Assembly: GCF_000499385.1 (NCBI RefSeq)
Contig: NW_013654386.1
Coordinates: 1 to 26,817 of the forward strand
DNA length: 26,817 nucleotides
Source: Eimeria necatrix
Taxonomy: Eukaryota; Apicomplexa; Conoidasida; Eucoccidiorida; Eimeriidae
Reading direction: 5' to 3'
Below, piece after piece: positions 1 to 10,206 of the stretch (position 1 is the stretch's first letter; each line of letters starts with the position of its first letter). The notes beneath the pieces are model-generated. The model was not told where the DNA came from. It worked only from the letters and a program-made list of their open reading frames with translations, and did not search any database. Made by a program: the position numbers and the translations under genes.

Positions 1-212
1 GCGTCGTGTTTGGCCTTTGAGGCCAAAAATGCAGGATAATGCAGGCTACAAACGAACGGAGCATGCCACCTTGTCGCGGTGCAGCCTGTGTGTTTTCTGG
101 AGGCGCTGGCGTGTTGCGTACGAAGTAGAATAGGACAGTAAAGCGGACTGCAAATCGGCATTTTGCAGCTCAGGGCCTGCAGGGCGGCTGCTGAGAAGGC
201 AGCATGGCAGAA

Positions 213-850
213 GCAGAGGCATGTTCTTGGTGTTTCAATGGCTCAAAACGCTGATTGGAGATATCGCGCGAAGAGTCAGCTGGCGGCGATATCTGCGTAG
301 CTTTCCTCGGCAGGAATGCCGTTTCCGTTGAAACGTACCCCTGTTGCATTTGTTAGTTACGCCTATTGTTATGCGATGCCGAGAGCAGGTCTCATCTGCA
401 CTTTGGACCCAATAGCCTTTCAGACAATTTTGGTAGATGCGAAGGCACTTGCTCGAGGAGCACAGTGCGTTCCCCAGATCTATCGCGGCCATCTCGCGTC
501 CACCGCGCAAACCGCAGCCAGTACGAAGCACAATGCCGGGAGCTAACTTTACTATGCATGGAGTGATGTTCTGGAGCTAATAGCTTTTGTGCGCAATGCC
601 GTGTTTTCCTGGACGTGACCCGAATCCCTAGTCAGCCTGTTGCAGCTACGCTATCATGCTCCACGGCCTTCTGATGGTTATCACGCGTCTAGTTGTAATC
701 TCGTCGTGGTCATGTCACTCACGAAATGCGGAAGTGGCACTTGAAAGTGTACTGCCTTTGCAGGGAGTAGGCAACGGTGTTGGACAACATTTGAGGCGTG
801 ACTAGTTCATTTCCTAAACGTTAAAGTGGTACCAGGCGTTGGAGATTAAC
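213..850. repeat. R1 dispersed repeat, copy A
   Basis: This stretch of about 638 bp matches 3832-4446 at roughly 90% identity by eye. Small indels occur, for example about 12 bp extra near 478-500 and a few bases near 806-815. A 9-bp inverted pair (agatatcgc at 259-267, gcgatatct at 286-294) is kept in both copies while the loop between its arms has changed. Open frames exist on both strands, but the plus frame is broken between copies and the minus frame changes about one residue in six, so I read it as non-coding. No terminal repeats, target-site duplication or transposase were seen. It could be part of a larger duplicated unit or an old transposable-element fragment. Confidence 0.9.
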
Positions 851-2779
851 TGTTGTGTGTTTTTGTCTAATTTAGGGGCAAGGTGTCGGTCGTCAGGGAG
901 GTGCTCCATGGCGAGCAACAGCGGAGTTGAATAGCCTGTGGCGCATGCTTTTGCACGTCGAAACGGTCTGCATAGGCGAGAAACGCAGGAATTCATACAA
1001 ACAAAATATACTGCACCGTTGTGGTGCATATGCGGCTAATGTGCTGAGGACTAACTATGTGTGGCAGAATGCCTGATGGTTGGCTATTTTCAAGACAGCG
1101 CTTTGCGTGTTAGCGCTTAAAAAGCCGCCACTCCAAAGTGTAAGACAAGGTCTGAAGTTCCGCATGTTTGCCAGCCCGACATTCTTGAGAAATATAACTG
1201 CGTAGCATGCCTCCCCCTTAGCGTTTATCAGCTCTATAGATCGCTTACCAATTCTTCGTGCGAACTGTTGGTAGTGTCAAAGCTCACATGCTGCTGTGCA
1301 GGGAGATGGCACGCTGTTTTTATATTGAGAACGTTTTGATGTAGCGGTGTAAAAACATGATTTGCTACCGGGGAAAAGCTGCCTCCAGTATCTTTGTCGT
1401 TTACTTCTGTTTACATTCGTGGTTGAGCTAAATCTGGCTGTCAACTCCGCAACGCAACAATACGAAGTACTCGACGTGGGACACACATTCGTCAGTAGCT
1501 CATGTATCCCCTCATGAAGCCCAGTGTGTTGTCATCCAATGCAAGCGATTAATACAACGGTTTGCAGATTTTAGCTGCAACTGTAGCGCCTTTTGACACT
1601 TTTCAACACCGTCACGTGCGAAATGTGAAGGTGGCTGATTCGATATCTCAACGACAGTTCTTGTGCTAAGATCACAGTGACGTGAACAGCTGTGCCTGTC
1701 GGGTTATTGTGACAGCGTAACAGTTATCACAAAGCATCACCTGGTGATCAGCTTTTGATTTATGTCGTTGGCACTGCATGTTCAGTGGCGCTGCAACTGG
1801 CCGTACATGCGCTAATGTAGCAAAAACCGCTGGTGCCTTGTGCGAAAGATTGTAGCGAATATTTGAGAGCCAGCTGATTTGTTGGAACACAGTCAGTGTT
1901 GAACGCGATAACGACGTATGCCGTTTAATTCACGTTTTTGTTTCGTGTGGCGTTTTGGCAAGACTCTTTGTACGGCAAGCAGTGCTCGTTTGCAAGCAGA
2001 CCGTGTCGGTACCCCATGCGCAAGCCTGCAACAAAAACGGGGCATCGCGCTTGAGTATGTTGAGGTTTCCCAGGAAAAACGCAGCATCATCCGAGCCATA
2101 CAGCAGTTGCGTTGCCTGCAGTTGCCCATGGATAAGTAGATTTCGGCGCCTATGCGTACGCTGTAACTGTACACACAAGTGGGAATAGTGCAAAACGCCT
2201 CTTCCCCGATTGTGACGCTAATGAACAGGGCAGAGCATCGAACGTACCGACATACTGGCAGACAAAGTTGCGATGTTCACGTCGGAGACGGGGGTCTACG
2301 GTGCACTCGTTGTGAGCCTTGCTACGTGAAACGAAGCTGTGTTTTGCGGGTTTGCCTGGAAATTTCCCCTAATTCCGTATCTATTGTGACAGGATGATGT
2401 CAGTTGTCTAATAGTGTGTGCCTGTGTATGTGTTTCTGTTGGTGCGTACATGCCGGACACCTTTTACACTTCGGGAAGACGCATAAAATGAATCTGCCCG
2501 CGCATCGTTCTCCTCGCATGCCATGTAGCTAATGAATCTGGAATTACGTTTAACTGGTTGGCAGCACGTGCTGGACAGCGCCACGCTTCTGGTTACACAG
2601 TTGTAGAAGACAGGAATTTTGCAGCCATCTTATTTTGCAATAGGACGTGTGAAGGTTTCCTGCCGCTTTATCCTCAATGACTATTCCCGTACAAGCAAAA
2701 TGCTGTTCGTAGTAGTTGGTACATTGCACAGGTGTATCATGGTCTATGAGCCCCCCAATAGCCCAACGCTTTCTGCAGC
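851..2779. other. No gene identified; segment absent from the compact repeat set
   Basis: This stretch separates R1 copy A from R2 copy 1 and has no counterpart in the second set, where R1 and R2 are only 2 bp apart. Open frames at 1893-2193 overlap on both strands and three frames, are under 95 codons and match nothing I recognise. GCATGC occurs at 943-948, 1205-1210 and 2516-2521. I see no RNA gene or tandem repeat. Confidence 0.5.
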
Positions 2780-2876
2780 AAAACTGTGGTTTATCCTCAT
2801 GCACTTTGTTTGACTACTTTTCGTGGCTTATGATTGTTTGGCGACTGCAAGGTCAGAAAGAGTATAGTCGGCAGCT
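2780..2876. repeat. R2 repeat, copy 1
   Basis: A 97-bp segment starting aaaactgtgg and ending near gtcggcagct is about 95% identical to 4449-4545, with only a handful of substitutions and no indel. The flanks are unrelated on both sides. It follows ttctgcag, which resembles a 3' splice acceptor, but a splice-site reading is not proven. Confidence 0.9.
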
Positions 2877-3780
2877 TATTGCTATGAAAGTTTGGTACTC
2901 CCACAAACGAAATGTGTGTTCGAATTATCCCAGCATCGCGCGCATCCTGTGCTGTGCCCGAAAGGAAAAGTGCAATGTTACCGGCGGCTTCTCTCTTAGC
3001 ATTCCCACACTTGTGTGCTTTTAGGTGGGGTGTAACGAGTGACTGGTGAGGAATTCTTTCTCTACGCTCTTTTCGCTGAAAGCAGCCTCTGCCACCATTG
3101 GAAGCGTCATGGCTGGTTTTGCCATTGACTGCTTGAAAGGAATGCTGCGCGTTCAGATTGCTATTCCTGCAATGTTGAGGAATCAAATGGCTTCTGTACT
3201 GTCATGAATATTACGCGAACTGGCTTGGTTAGATGAAACACACTTACTGTGTTACTACCGGCCAGCATTGTCTTGTAATGCTGGTGTTTTTCACTTTGAT
3301 GTGCTTAGTATATAGTGTTGTTTTCAAGATACTGAAGACTGTGGGGTATCCACAGGCAATGTATTGTGTCGTGCGCGCATCGCATTTCTATTAAATCTAA
3401 TTTCAGAGCAAACACTTGTAAGGAAGAAACATGCAAGTGCTACTCTTGTGTTTAATTCTAATTAGTGAGAACTGTGTATTCTTTCTATCTGAATCACGTG
3501 AAAAGTTGCCTGGCTGTTGCCCGTGCCTTTTGCAAGAATGCTACGGTCATATCCGTCACTTCCCGGAAAATAAAGCTAAGACGATGATTATCTCAAAGTT
3601 GCGAGTGTGTTTCTCTGTGGCATCACTTTCTGATTCTTTAAGCGATAATGTTTGCGCTGCTGATGTCGTGAAGCATGTCTTAGTGGATGCGACCGATTTC
3701 CGAGTACTTATGTTACCTGGGCAAAATGTTGTCGTCCTGCCTTGAGTTGCTGTTTGGAATTATTTGTAGCGGTAATGAAT
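2877..3780. other. No gene identified; 904-bp segment between R2 and R3
   Basis: In the compact set the R2-R3 gap is only 102 bp (4546-4647) and shows no similarity to this segment that I could find. Short overlapping open frames on both strands (the longest, minus 2797-3186, begins at a non-ATG codon or lacks recognisable features) give no support for a protein. Confidence 0.5.
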
Positions 3781-3833
3781 GCATTGCGTGTGCCTGTTTT
3801 GCTTCTAGGTATGAGGTACCGGGAAAAGTCTGC
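3781..3833. repeat. R3 repeat, copy 1
   Basis: This 53-bp segment matches 4648-4700 at 52 of 53 positions. It runs directly into R1 copy B, overlapping it by 2 bp at the junction. It holds a pyrimidine-rich tract ending in tctag at 3804-3808, followed at once by gtatgag, so an acceptor-like and a donor-like site sit back to back. Confidence 0.92.
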
Positions 3834-4446
3834 AGAGGCATGTTGTCGGTGTTTCAATGGCTCAAAACGCTGATTGGAGATATCGCGCGAATATTCAGCT
3901 GGCGGCGATATCTGCGTAGCTTTCCTCGGCAGGAATGCCGTTTCCCTTGAAACATACCCCTGTTGTATTTGTTAGTTACGCCTATTGTTGTGCGATGCCG
4001 AGAGCAGGCCTCATCTGCAGTTTGGACCGGATAGCCTGTCAGATAACTGTGGCAGATGCGAAGGCACTTGCTCGAGGAGCACAGTGCGTTTACCGGATCT
4101 GCGGCGTCCACCGCGCAAGCCGCCGCCAGTACGGAGCACAATGCCGGGAGCTAACTTTACTATGCATGGAGTGACGTTTTGAAGCTAATAGCCTCTGTGC
4201 GCAATGCCGTGGTTTCCTGGACGTGACCCGAATCCCTAGTCAGCCTGTCGCAGCTACGCTACCATGCTCCACGGCGTTTTGATGGTTATCACGCCTGTAG
4301 GTGTAATCTCGTCGTGGGCATGTCACGATATGCAGCAGTGGTACTTCAAAATGCACTGCCTTTGCAGGGAGTAGGCAACGGTGTTTGACAACCTTTGAGG
4401 CGTGACTAGCTAGACGTTACAGTGGTACCAGGCATTGGCGATTAGC
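3832..4446. repeat. R1 dispersed repeat, copy B
   Basis: This is the second copy of R1, about 615 bp and in the same orientation as 213-850. Differences are mostly single substitutions, many of them transitions, plus a few short indels. The inner 9-bp stem is kept at 3878-3886 and 3905-3913. It is flanked directly by R3 upstream and R2 downstream, giving the compact order R3-R1-R2-(102 bp)-R3. Confidence 0.9.
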
Positions 4447-4448
4447 CG

Positions 4449-4545
4449 AAAACTGTGGTTCATCCTCATGCATTTTGTTTGACTACTTTTCGTGGCTTAT
4501 GATTGTTTGGCGACTGCAAGGTCAGGAAGAATATAGTCGGCAGCT
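4449..4545. repeat. R2 repeat, copy 2
   Basis: This is the 97-bp partner of 2780-2876. It begins 2 bp after R1 copy B, whereas the other R2 lies 1.93 kb after R1 copy A. High identity over the full length with abrupt loss at both edges indicates a real junction rather than chance similarity. Confidence 0.9.
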
Positions 4546-4647
4546 CTTTCAATGCTTTCTATTTTTAAGGAAGCTTTGTGTCATGTACAGGCAGCTGCAT
4601 CTGCTTGAGCTCAGCTTTTTTCCAGTGAAGGAAGTCGCCCCCCAGCA

Positions 4648-4700
4648 GCATTGCGTGTGCCTGTTTTGCTTCTAGGTATGAGGTACCGGGAAAGGTCTGC
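4648..4700. repeat. R3 repeat, copy 2
   Basis: This is the 53-bp partner of 3781-3833 with a single mismatch (aaaag versus aaagg near its end). The back-to-back tctag/gtatgag motif is retained at 4671-4681. Downstream sequence is unrelated to R1, so the unit stops here. Confidence 0.92.
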
Positions 4701-6269
4701 GGACGGAATCTATTCAAGAGGCATTTCCCTTTGTCGGGTCTCCCGCTCTTCCTGTTTTGCACCATATCTGGATTTTCTTTAGGTTTCGTTCGCGCGAATC
4801 TGGCCTGCCTTGTTGGCAGCTTTTTTCTTCAACCAGGAATAAGCAGCCAACTCACTTTCTAGTATAGCACAAGGCACGCATTCAACAGAAGTTGCATGAG
4901 TCGACAGGAATATGAAGCACCGTCAAAGGGTGAAGTGAATTGTTAGTAATGAACGTGATACCTTCAATGGCCGCTGCATTTTGATTCAGCTTCTTAAAGC
5001 ACATTCGCAAGGCTAAGTCGAAAAATGCATAATTAGGGTCTTGAGCTCCTGCCGAAGGGCTCAAATGCAAGGGATTTGTGGGTGTTTTGGCTAATACGAC
5101 TCATTACGCATCATAGCTAGCATAGTATACTAAATGCGCGGTAATCAGGGAAGATAACAGAAACGGAATCACAGCAAATCAAAATAACATAGATGTGATT
5201 TGATGGCCTGGGGCTGAGGCCGCCAACAAGCGGATGCCAAACCTGTGGCTCCGCTATTCTACGCATACTCAAGCAACGGGACACCGCGGCGCTTGAGACG
5301 CGCTGCTGGAGCTTACTCTCTGTCGCCCTAGTCAGCAAACGGCCGTCTAAATTTAGGAGACAGCTTTAATTAATAAAGTTAGATGGGAGTTTCTCAAGCA
5401 CTGTTGCTTTTAGCGCTTCGATGGGGAAATAACTGAAGAAAGCACCAAAAGGCCTTTATGAGTCACTTGCTAAACATTCTGAGGAACGGACAACAATGAA
5501 ACTGCACTACCAGAAAAGGCAAGGCTGCTCACGTCTTTGCTTAAACACCTTTGCTTAAGCGAGCTCAGGAAAGGCCGCCAGAGACTCTAACTGGCAGACG
5601 TCCGTTGTAGGCATAGGTATAGTCCTAGCAGTAAAATTTTGGGGACAGCGGCAGCGGAGACTGAAACAAGTGCTCTTTAGGGAGAGATAAAAACGAGCAC
5701 AGTGCAAGGCAAACGTAGGACCGTTGTTAGAGTGCAGATTAGATGAGCCCACCTTCATAACTGCTGAACTCTTGCGTACTCTGTGCAGGAGTTTAGCAGT
5801 CATTGAGACTGTGAACTGTGTGTGGTGCGTAGTCCGTTTGATCCCAAGTGACGCGAACAACATGTGTCGCCTGATTTCATCCCATAGCTCCCGGAAAAGG
5901 AGAAATACGCATCTTGTGAAAGATAACGCATTTGGTCCAGACATGAACTGCAGCGGGAGCTTGTGAGCAAGTCGCTGGGCCCTTGTGGGTTGCGATGGGT
6001 TTCTTCTAAGAAACTGAATGTCCATTCTGTCCTTTCTGGAATGGACCACAAGAGACAATATACCACTTTTAAGAGTTCATCATTAGCTGGGTGGCTGCTG
6101 AGAACAGCTACAAAATCACACTTTGCACAGCTTTTGGGTATATACATAACGAGCAGTACGGATAGGCAAAATTTGTACACCGCATATTCCCGCGAGGTGT
6201 GGAGGTTTCGGACAAGCGTCAACACAACCTGCCATGCGTCGAGGGACATTCAGAGTTTAGAAAGACAAA
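4701..6269. other. No gene identified
   Basis: I see no gene here. The longest minus-strand open frames (5555-6058, opening at TTG; 5800-6249, opening at ATG) overlap each other in different frames and have no recognisable motif. Their lengths are within chance for this base composition. A small direct repeat (ctttgcttaa at 5535-5544 and 5549-5558, 14-bp period) is present. Confidence 0.4.
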
Positions 6270-6332
6270 ATGGCCGCTGCTGATGATGCACTCAAGAAGC
6301 TTATAAATCCAGCGATGGCAAGCAACTTAGAG
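6270..6332 (+). CDS. Possible orphan first coding exon
   Basis: The ATG at 6270 lies in acaaaATGGCC, close to the start context preferred in coccidian genes. It opens an alanine/aspartate-rich and lysine-containing N-terminus beginning MAAADDALKKLINPA. A donor-like junction, TTAGAG|gtgaaa, follows after exactly 21 codons. Read through, the frame stops after 41 codons. I could not find a convincing partner exon downstream, so it may be the start of a spliced gene, a short unspliced ORF, or chance. I do not recognise the product. Confidence 0.25.
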
Positions 6333-7930
6333 GTGAAAACCACGTGGAGTCGATGCGGAGACCTGAGACAGAGAAACCTCAAGAATTCCGACTGAATATC
6401 AACGAAGCACAGCCGGTTGTACTGCATCTCAGAAATCGGGCCACGCTGTGTGGGAGTCCTGTGGAGTTGCTGTGTTTGTCCCGTAAGGAAGGCCATCAAA
6501 CACAGTTGTATGATTCTGCTCCTGACGACTACTCAGCTGTTTCTGTATTTTTTTGATGGCATTTTTGATGGTGCTGGAGGTTTTTGGTGGGTGAGCTTTG
6601 TTTGCTCACCTGCGCAGAGCGCCCGGGCGCTTCTAGTTTATCTGTGTGTCGGATCGCACTACCTCGCATGAAGGCACACAAAGTTTATTTACCATCATCT
6701 GGAGGCATCTTAAAAGCCCAACGCTCTAATTGGAAGTAAGAAGCACTTAACGATACGAACTACTGGATCGACCGAGGAACACTAAAAGAAACTCGCAAAA
6801 CTGAAGCATAGGGGCAGTAGTGCGTTTTTTAGCAAGAGTAGTATGGCAAGAAATGCTTAATACAGCATTATGAGCTCAACAATACAAAAATAGTTTCAGC
6901 CTTTTTTGTCGTCATGTCCCGTAGTATGTGGCGTGTTTTTGGAGAGATCAGAACGAGCACTTTTTGCTGCAGAATAAACATGCAGCACCTTACATACACC
7001 TGGCTCGAGGAAGACCATCTCTGAGTGGAGGAGGGTCTTTACTAATTTCTTTCCCATTTCTCGACCCACCCGCAGTCATTTTCTCAAGCTTTTAATCCCC
7101 TGCTCCCCGCCGTTTTCTGCTCTTTTTATTCATAATCCATCCTTTTCCATAGTGATATTAGAACCTCAGTTAGTACAAGCAGTTTGCTAGATCTGTATGC
7201 TCGTCGATGCGACTTTGAAATAATGGTTCCAGTGGTGCGTACGGATGGGCGGGACCATCAGGTGCCGTCCAACAGCATAAGCACCATGTGGTAGCGCAAC
7301 ATTATTTATTACTATCATTGTTGTCTTGGTTTTAAAAATTTACACTTTGAGTGTTTCAGTCTGTATGCTTGTGTAAACTGCATTCTGCGCATACTGTTCT
7401 CTTAGCTTGAAGAAACACTTATTGAAGCGTCCGTAAGTTGAGTTTGTTGCACGATAAACAGTATGTGTGACGCCCATAGTTAAAGTTTGGATCTTGGCGT
7501 TCTCGAAGCATTAGTCCTTGAACAAAGAAGCTTTTATCAAGCTTTATGTGAGCATATAATGTACAGAAAAGTAATTTGCCTATCTTTTACAACTGAAGTT
7601 TCTGCATGCGTGGAACAAGAAGCAAACATCAAGGAGACCTTAATATTCCCCGTTTACTTCTTATTCCGTGTGGAACTAGTTGTATTTGTGTTTAGATACA
7701 TTTCGACGTATCGTCAGACTATGTTGCTGTCCTGTTCCCTGCAATACTTTACATTTTGCTTGCATAGTTATTCTGACAACAATGGTAGTGGAAGCGAAAT
7801 AACTATGTGAGCAAAATAGAGCTATCAAATAGTGCTAAAAAAGGAACAAAACAGTACAAATCTTTTTTCGGTCAAAATTTATTTATTTGCTGAAAACTAG
7901 ATAGAGTACGCACTATATTTAATAAAGTTG
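6333..7930. other. No gene identified; composition turns AT-rich after about 7440
   Basis: No supported coding region was found. Possible acceptor-like sites (for example ctgcgcag near 6610-6618 and tgctgcag near 6965-6972) exist but lead only to very short frames. From about 7440 the sequence becomes visibly AT-rich, and this continues to about 8520. Confidence 0.4.
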
Positions 7931-8036
7931 CTTCTGATTCTAACTGTAAACATGTATATATATACACATATATATATATATATATATACATATCTATATA
8001 TGTATATATATATACGTTTAAAGTTAGAATCAGAAG
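7931..8036. repeat. AT-microsatellite inside a perfect inverted repeat (foldback)
   Basis: Arms of 15 bp (7931-7945, beginning cttctgattc, and 8022-8036) are perfect reverse complements. Pairing resumes inward after small bulges (taaac with gttta) and runs into a core of alternating T and A that is itself nearly self-complementary. Almost the whole 106-bp block could form one hairpin or cruciform. Open frames across it on both strands are tyrosine/isoleucine readings of the TA repeat and are not genes. It could be a small foldback or MITE-like element, but no target duplication is evident. Confidence 0.85.
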
Positions 8037-10162
8037 TATTATATATATATAGAAGTATGACGATAAAAACTAATAAGCTAATGTCTTGTCCATACACATA
8101 TTTTCATATATTAAATAGTCTGCAAATATGTGCGTCTGAGCTTTATCAGCAAAATATATTTTTCTCGAACCCTTTCTAAAAGACTGCGATACTATTTGAA
8201 TGTGAAGTCAATTTGATGAAGCAATATTAAACACTTATCTATAGAATATTCTGAAGTTTCAATATATACTTTAATTAAATCAATAAGAATTTATTCAGGA
8301 GGTAAATTATATTTAAATGCTCCGTCTTCAAGATATATTAGTAAACTATTCTTTTTTCTCGAGCGTTTAGTGAAATAATGCAACAATTATTACTTACTGT
8401 GCACACGTTTCCTCACCAAGTTATAATAAGACCTTCCTTGCGTACTAACAATACAAACATCACTTTAATTTTTAATATATTAAACTTTAATGTGATATTT
8501 GTATTTTACAGGAACAATAAATGTATTACATTGTGGAGCCGATCCCAATCCTATGTAACCTGCATGGGGCTCAAAGCAGAATACGCTGCGCTGGCAGCGA
8601 TGCCAAGCTACGTTCTCGCTGTCAAGCGCAAAAGGAAGACCTTTACCGACAGAATATACCTCGCCTGCAGATCGAAGCTGACCATACAGTATTCGGAAGA
8701 ATTCGATTTGTGTGTCTGCCTCCCGTATAGCTGTTTGAACATACTGATTGCCCACAAATCGTGAAATGCACGTTTTGCCTTTGGGACACCTCTGGTGAAG
8801 AGAGCGCTGCAGACTCGCGGGCAGAGCCACCGAGTCTGCGCATGGTCGAGTCTCATGAAATAACTCCGCTTTTCCTCTGTTTCTCCATGTGCAAGTGCAG
8901 CACAGTCTTCCAAGCCCAAGCCTATTCTTGTTTCAGAAGCGCAACTCTTTTCCTTTCGTATCTGCTGGCGTTTGATATGGTGGTGCTAAGTAGCCTTCAA
9001 AGCAGTTAGTCCACGTAAAATACCGTGATAGACGCCCATTCGTCCACATTTTATTTTAATTTTTGCTGCAAAAAGTGATACCGAAACAATCATTTCGAGA
9101 AAACGGACAAAATGCTGGGTGACACGCGAGAGACTAAACCACGGCAGCTCGCTTGTTTCTCCAAGAAAGGAAAAGGAATTAACTGAGACAAAAGCAGCAC
9201 CGTTGAATTTCTGTTTCGAAGGAGAGGTAAGCAGCAGTAGCAACAGGAAAGGTGGAGACAGTAGCAGTGGCAACAATCGCCAATGCAGCGCCCTCCATTA
9301 AATTCCTGTAATTGCCCGTTATGTTTCGCTGAAGCTCACAGGGGCCACAGGGGCAAAAGCATTATTTTAGCGGAAGCCATATGTAAAGTTAAACAATATA
9401 ATGCTTGGATTCTGAATTGGTTACTGAAGCGGACAGAAGAGAAGCAGCATCAGAAACAAAAGCACCAGCAAAGTGAGTCAACAGCATCAGCAGCAGCATT
9501 ATGAATTCTAGGTTGTAGGAATTTTGATTTTCTAATGCAGCAACGCGTAAACAAGGGATCCGGCTGTGCTCATGTTGGGCGGGCTGTTATTGATGGCATT
9601 TTGCTACTCGCTGGATAGAAAGCACAACTAGGCGCTAAACGTTCAAGGGAATAGGAAACTTTAGTACACGAAAACAACCAATGGGAAAGCGCCGTAGTAG
9701 TGTCTTGACTGTCAAGCCGCTGATATGCATCGTGGCTCTTTAGCTCCCCTAACTTGACCTAGCCGTCAAAAGAAGACCTTGACGTTTTCAACACTGTGTT
9801 CATGCACTCTAGTCCTGCGTGTGCCGTTGCTGGCGCGCTGCTGAGGCTCCCTTAAAGCATGGTCACAGGGGTTTCTATCCTTTCTTAGGGCTCTTAGCAG
9901 GCAGCGAATGCTGGCAGTGGCTGAAATGTACTCGGGTCGGGCTTCATCCCTAGGACTGTTCCTTCAAGGCACTGACCTCACTGCTGTCGTCTTGCACACA
10001 GCCATAACCTAAAAGGCGACGTATTGACCGTGGCTGCTATCGCGGATCCTCACGAGCGTCTTTTTAGGATACCTCGACTGCAGAATAATCACATTCAATG
10101 CGTTGGTGACAAAGCGCATGCAAAAAAAATCTAGTTGAAGCCTCAGGTGCCCCGCCTTCAGG
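8037..10162. other. No gene confirmed; GC-richer island at about 8520-9000
   Basis: AT-rich sequence continues to about 8520. It then changes sharply, after a good acceptor-like site (tttgtattttacag ending at 8510), to a roughly balanced composition. Overlapping open frames on both strands in 8480-8920 hint at an exon, but no frame has a recognisable motif. At 9111 a caaaATG opens a 24-codon frame. An exon-donor-like GAG|gtaagc occurs at 9224-9232. The stretch 9225-9500 is rich in CAG/CAA-like triplets, and the ATG frame 9283-9504 ends in Q/K/H-rich then alanine-rich sequence. None of these is assembled into a gene. Confidence 0.4.
8809..8839. repeat. 9-bp inverted repeat with nearby third half-site
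   Basis: gcagactcg (8809-8817) pairs perfectly with cgagtctgc (8831-8839) across a 13-nt loop. The half-site cgagtct recurs at 8847-8853 with a 16-bp spacing. It may be a small hairpin or a clustered binding motif. It is short enough to be chance. Confidence 0.4.
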
Positions 10163-10206
10163 GACATGATGTAAAGCCAAGCTGCTGTTTGGCTTTACAT
10201 CATGTC
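10163..10206. repeat. Perfect 18-bp hairpin
   Basis: The left arm 10163-10180 (gacatgatgtaaagccaa) and right arm 10189-10206 are exact reverse complements separated by 8 nt (gctgctgt). There is no U-run after it and no gene end nearby, so it is not an obvious terminator. It is too short for a classical Dicer substrate, and the flanks do not extend the stem convincingly. Confidence 0.92.

Noticed and set aside
235..4182. Similar open frames in both R1 copies (minus 235-531 and 3854-4141; plus 316-546 and 3935-4174) as a duplicated gene
   Set aside because: The minus frame opens at GTG in copy A and changes about 14 of 77 residues at only about 10% nucleotide divergence, so there is no sign of protein-level constraint. 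The plus frame shifts at an indel between copies.
5092..5103. Match of 12 bases to the start of the phage T7 promoter (vector contamination?)
   Set aside because: The match ends after taatacgactca and the flanks are not vector-like. It is probably coincidence.
5555..6283. Long overlapping frames (minus 5555-6058, minus 5800-6249, plus 5963-6283) as genes
   Set aside because: Two of the three open at non-ATG codons, the frames overlap each other, and none shows a motif, signal or exon context. Their lengths are within chance for 27 kb of this composition.
7897..8179. Tyrosine/isoleucine-rich ORFs on both strands across the TA repeat
   Set aside because: They are translations of the alternating TA microsatellite.
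8480..8830. Minus-strand frame with CPKGKTC near a SET/AWS-type cysteine pattern
   Set aside because: The frame opens at GTG and lacks the NRxxQ motif and the catalytic motifs of SET domains. The resemblance is limited to one short stretch.
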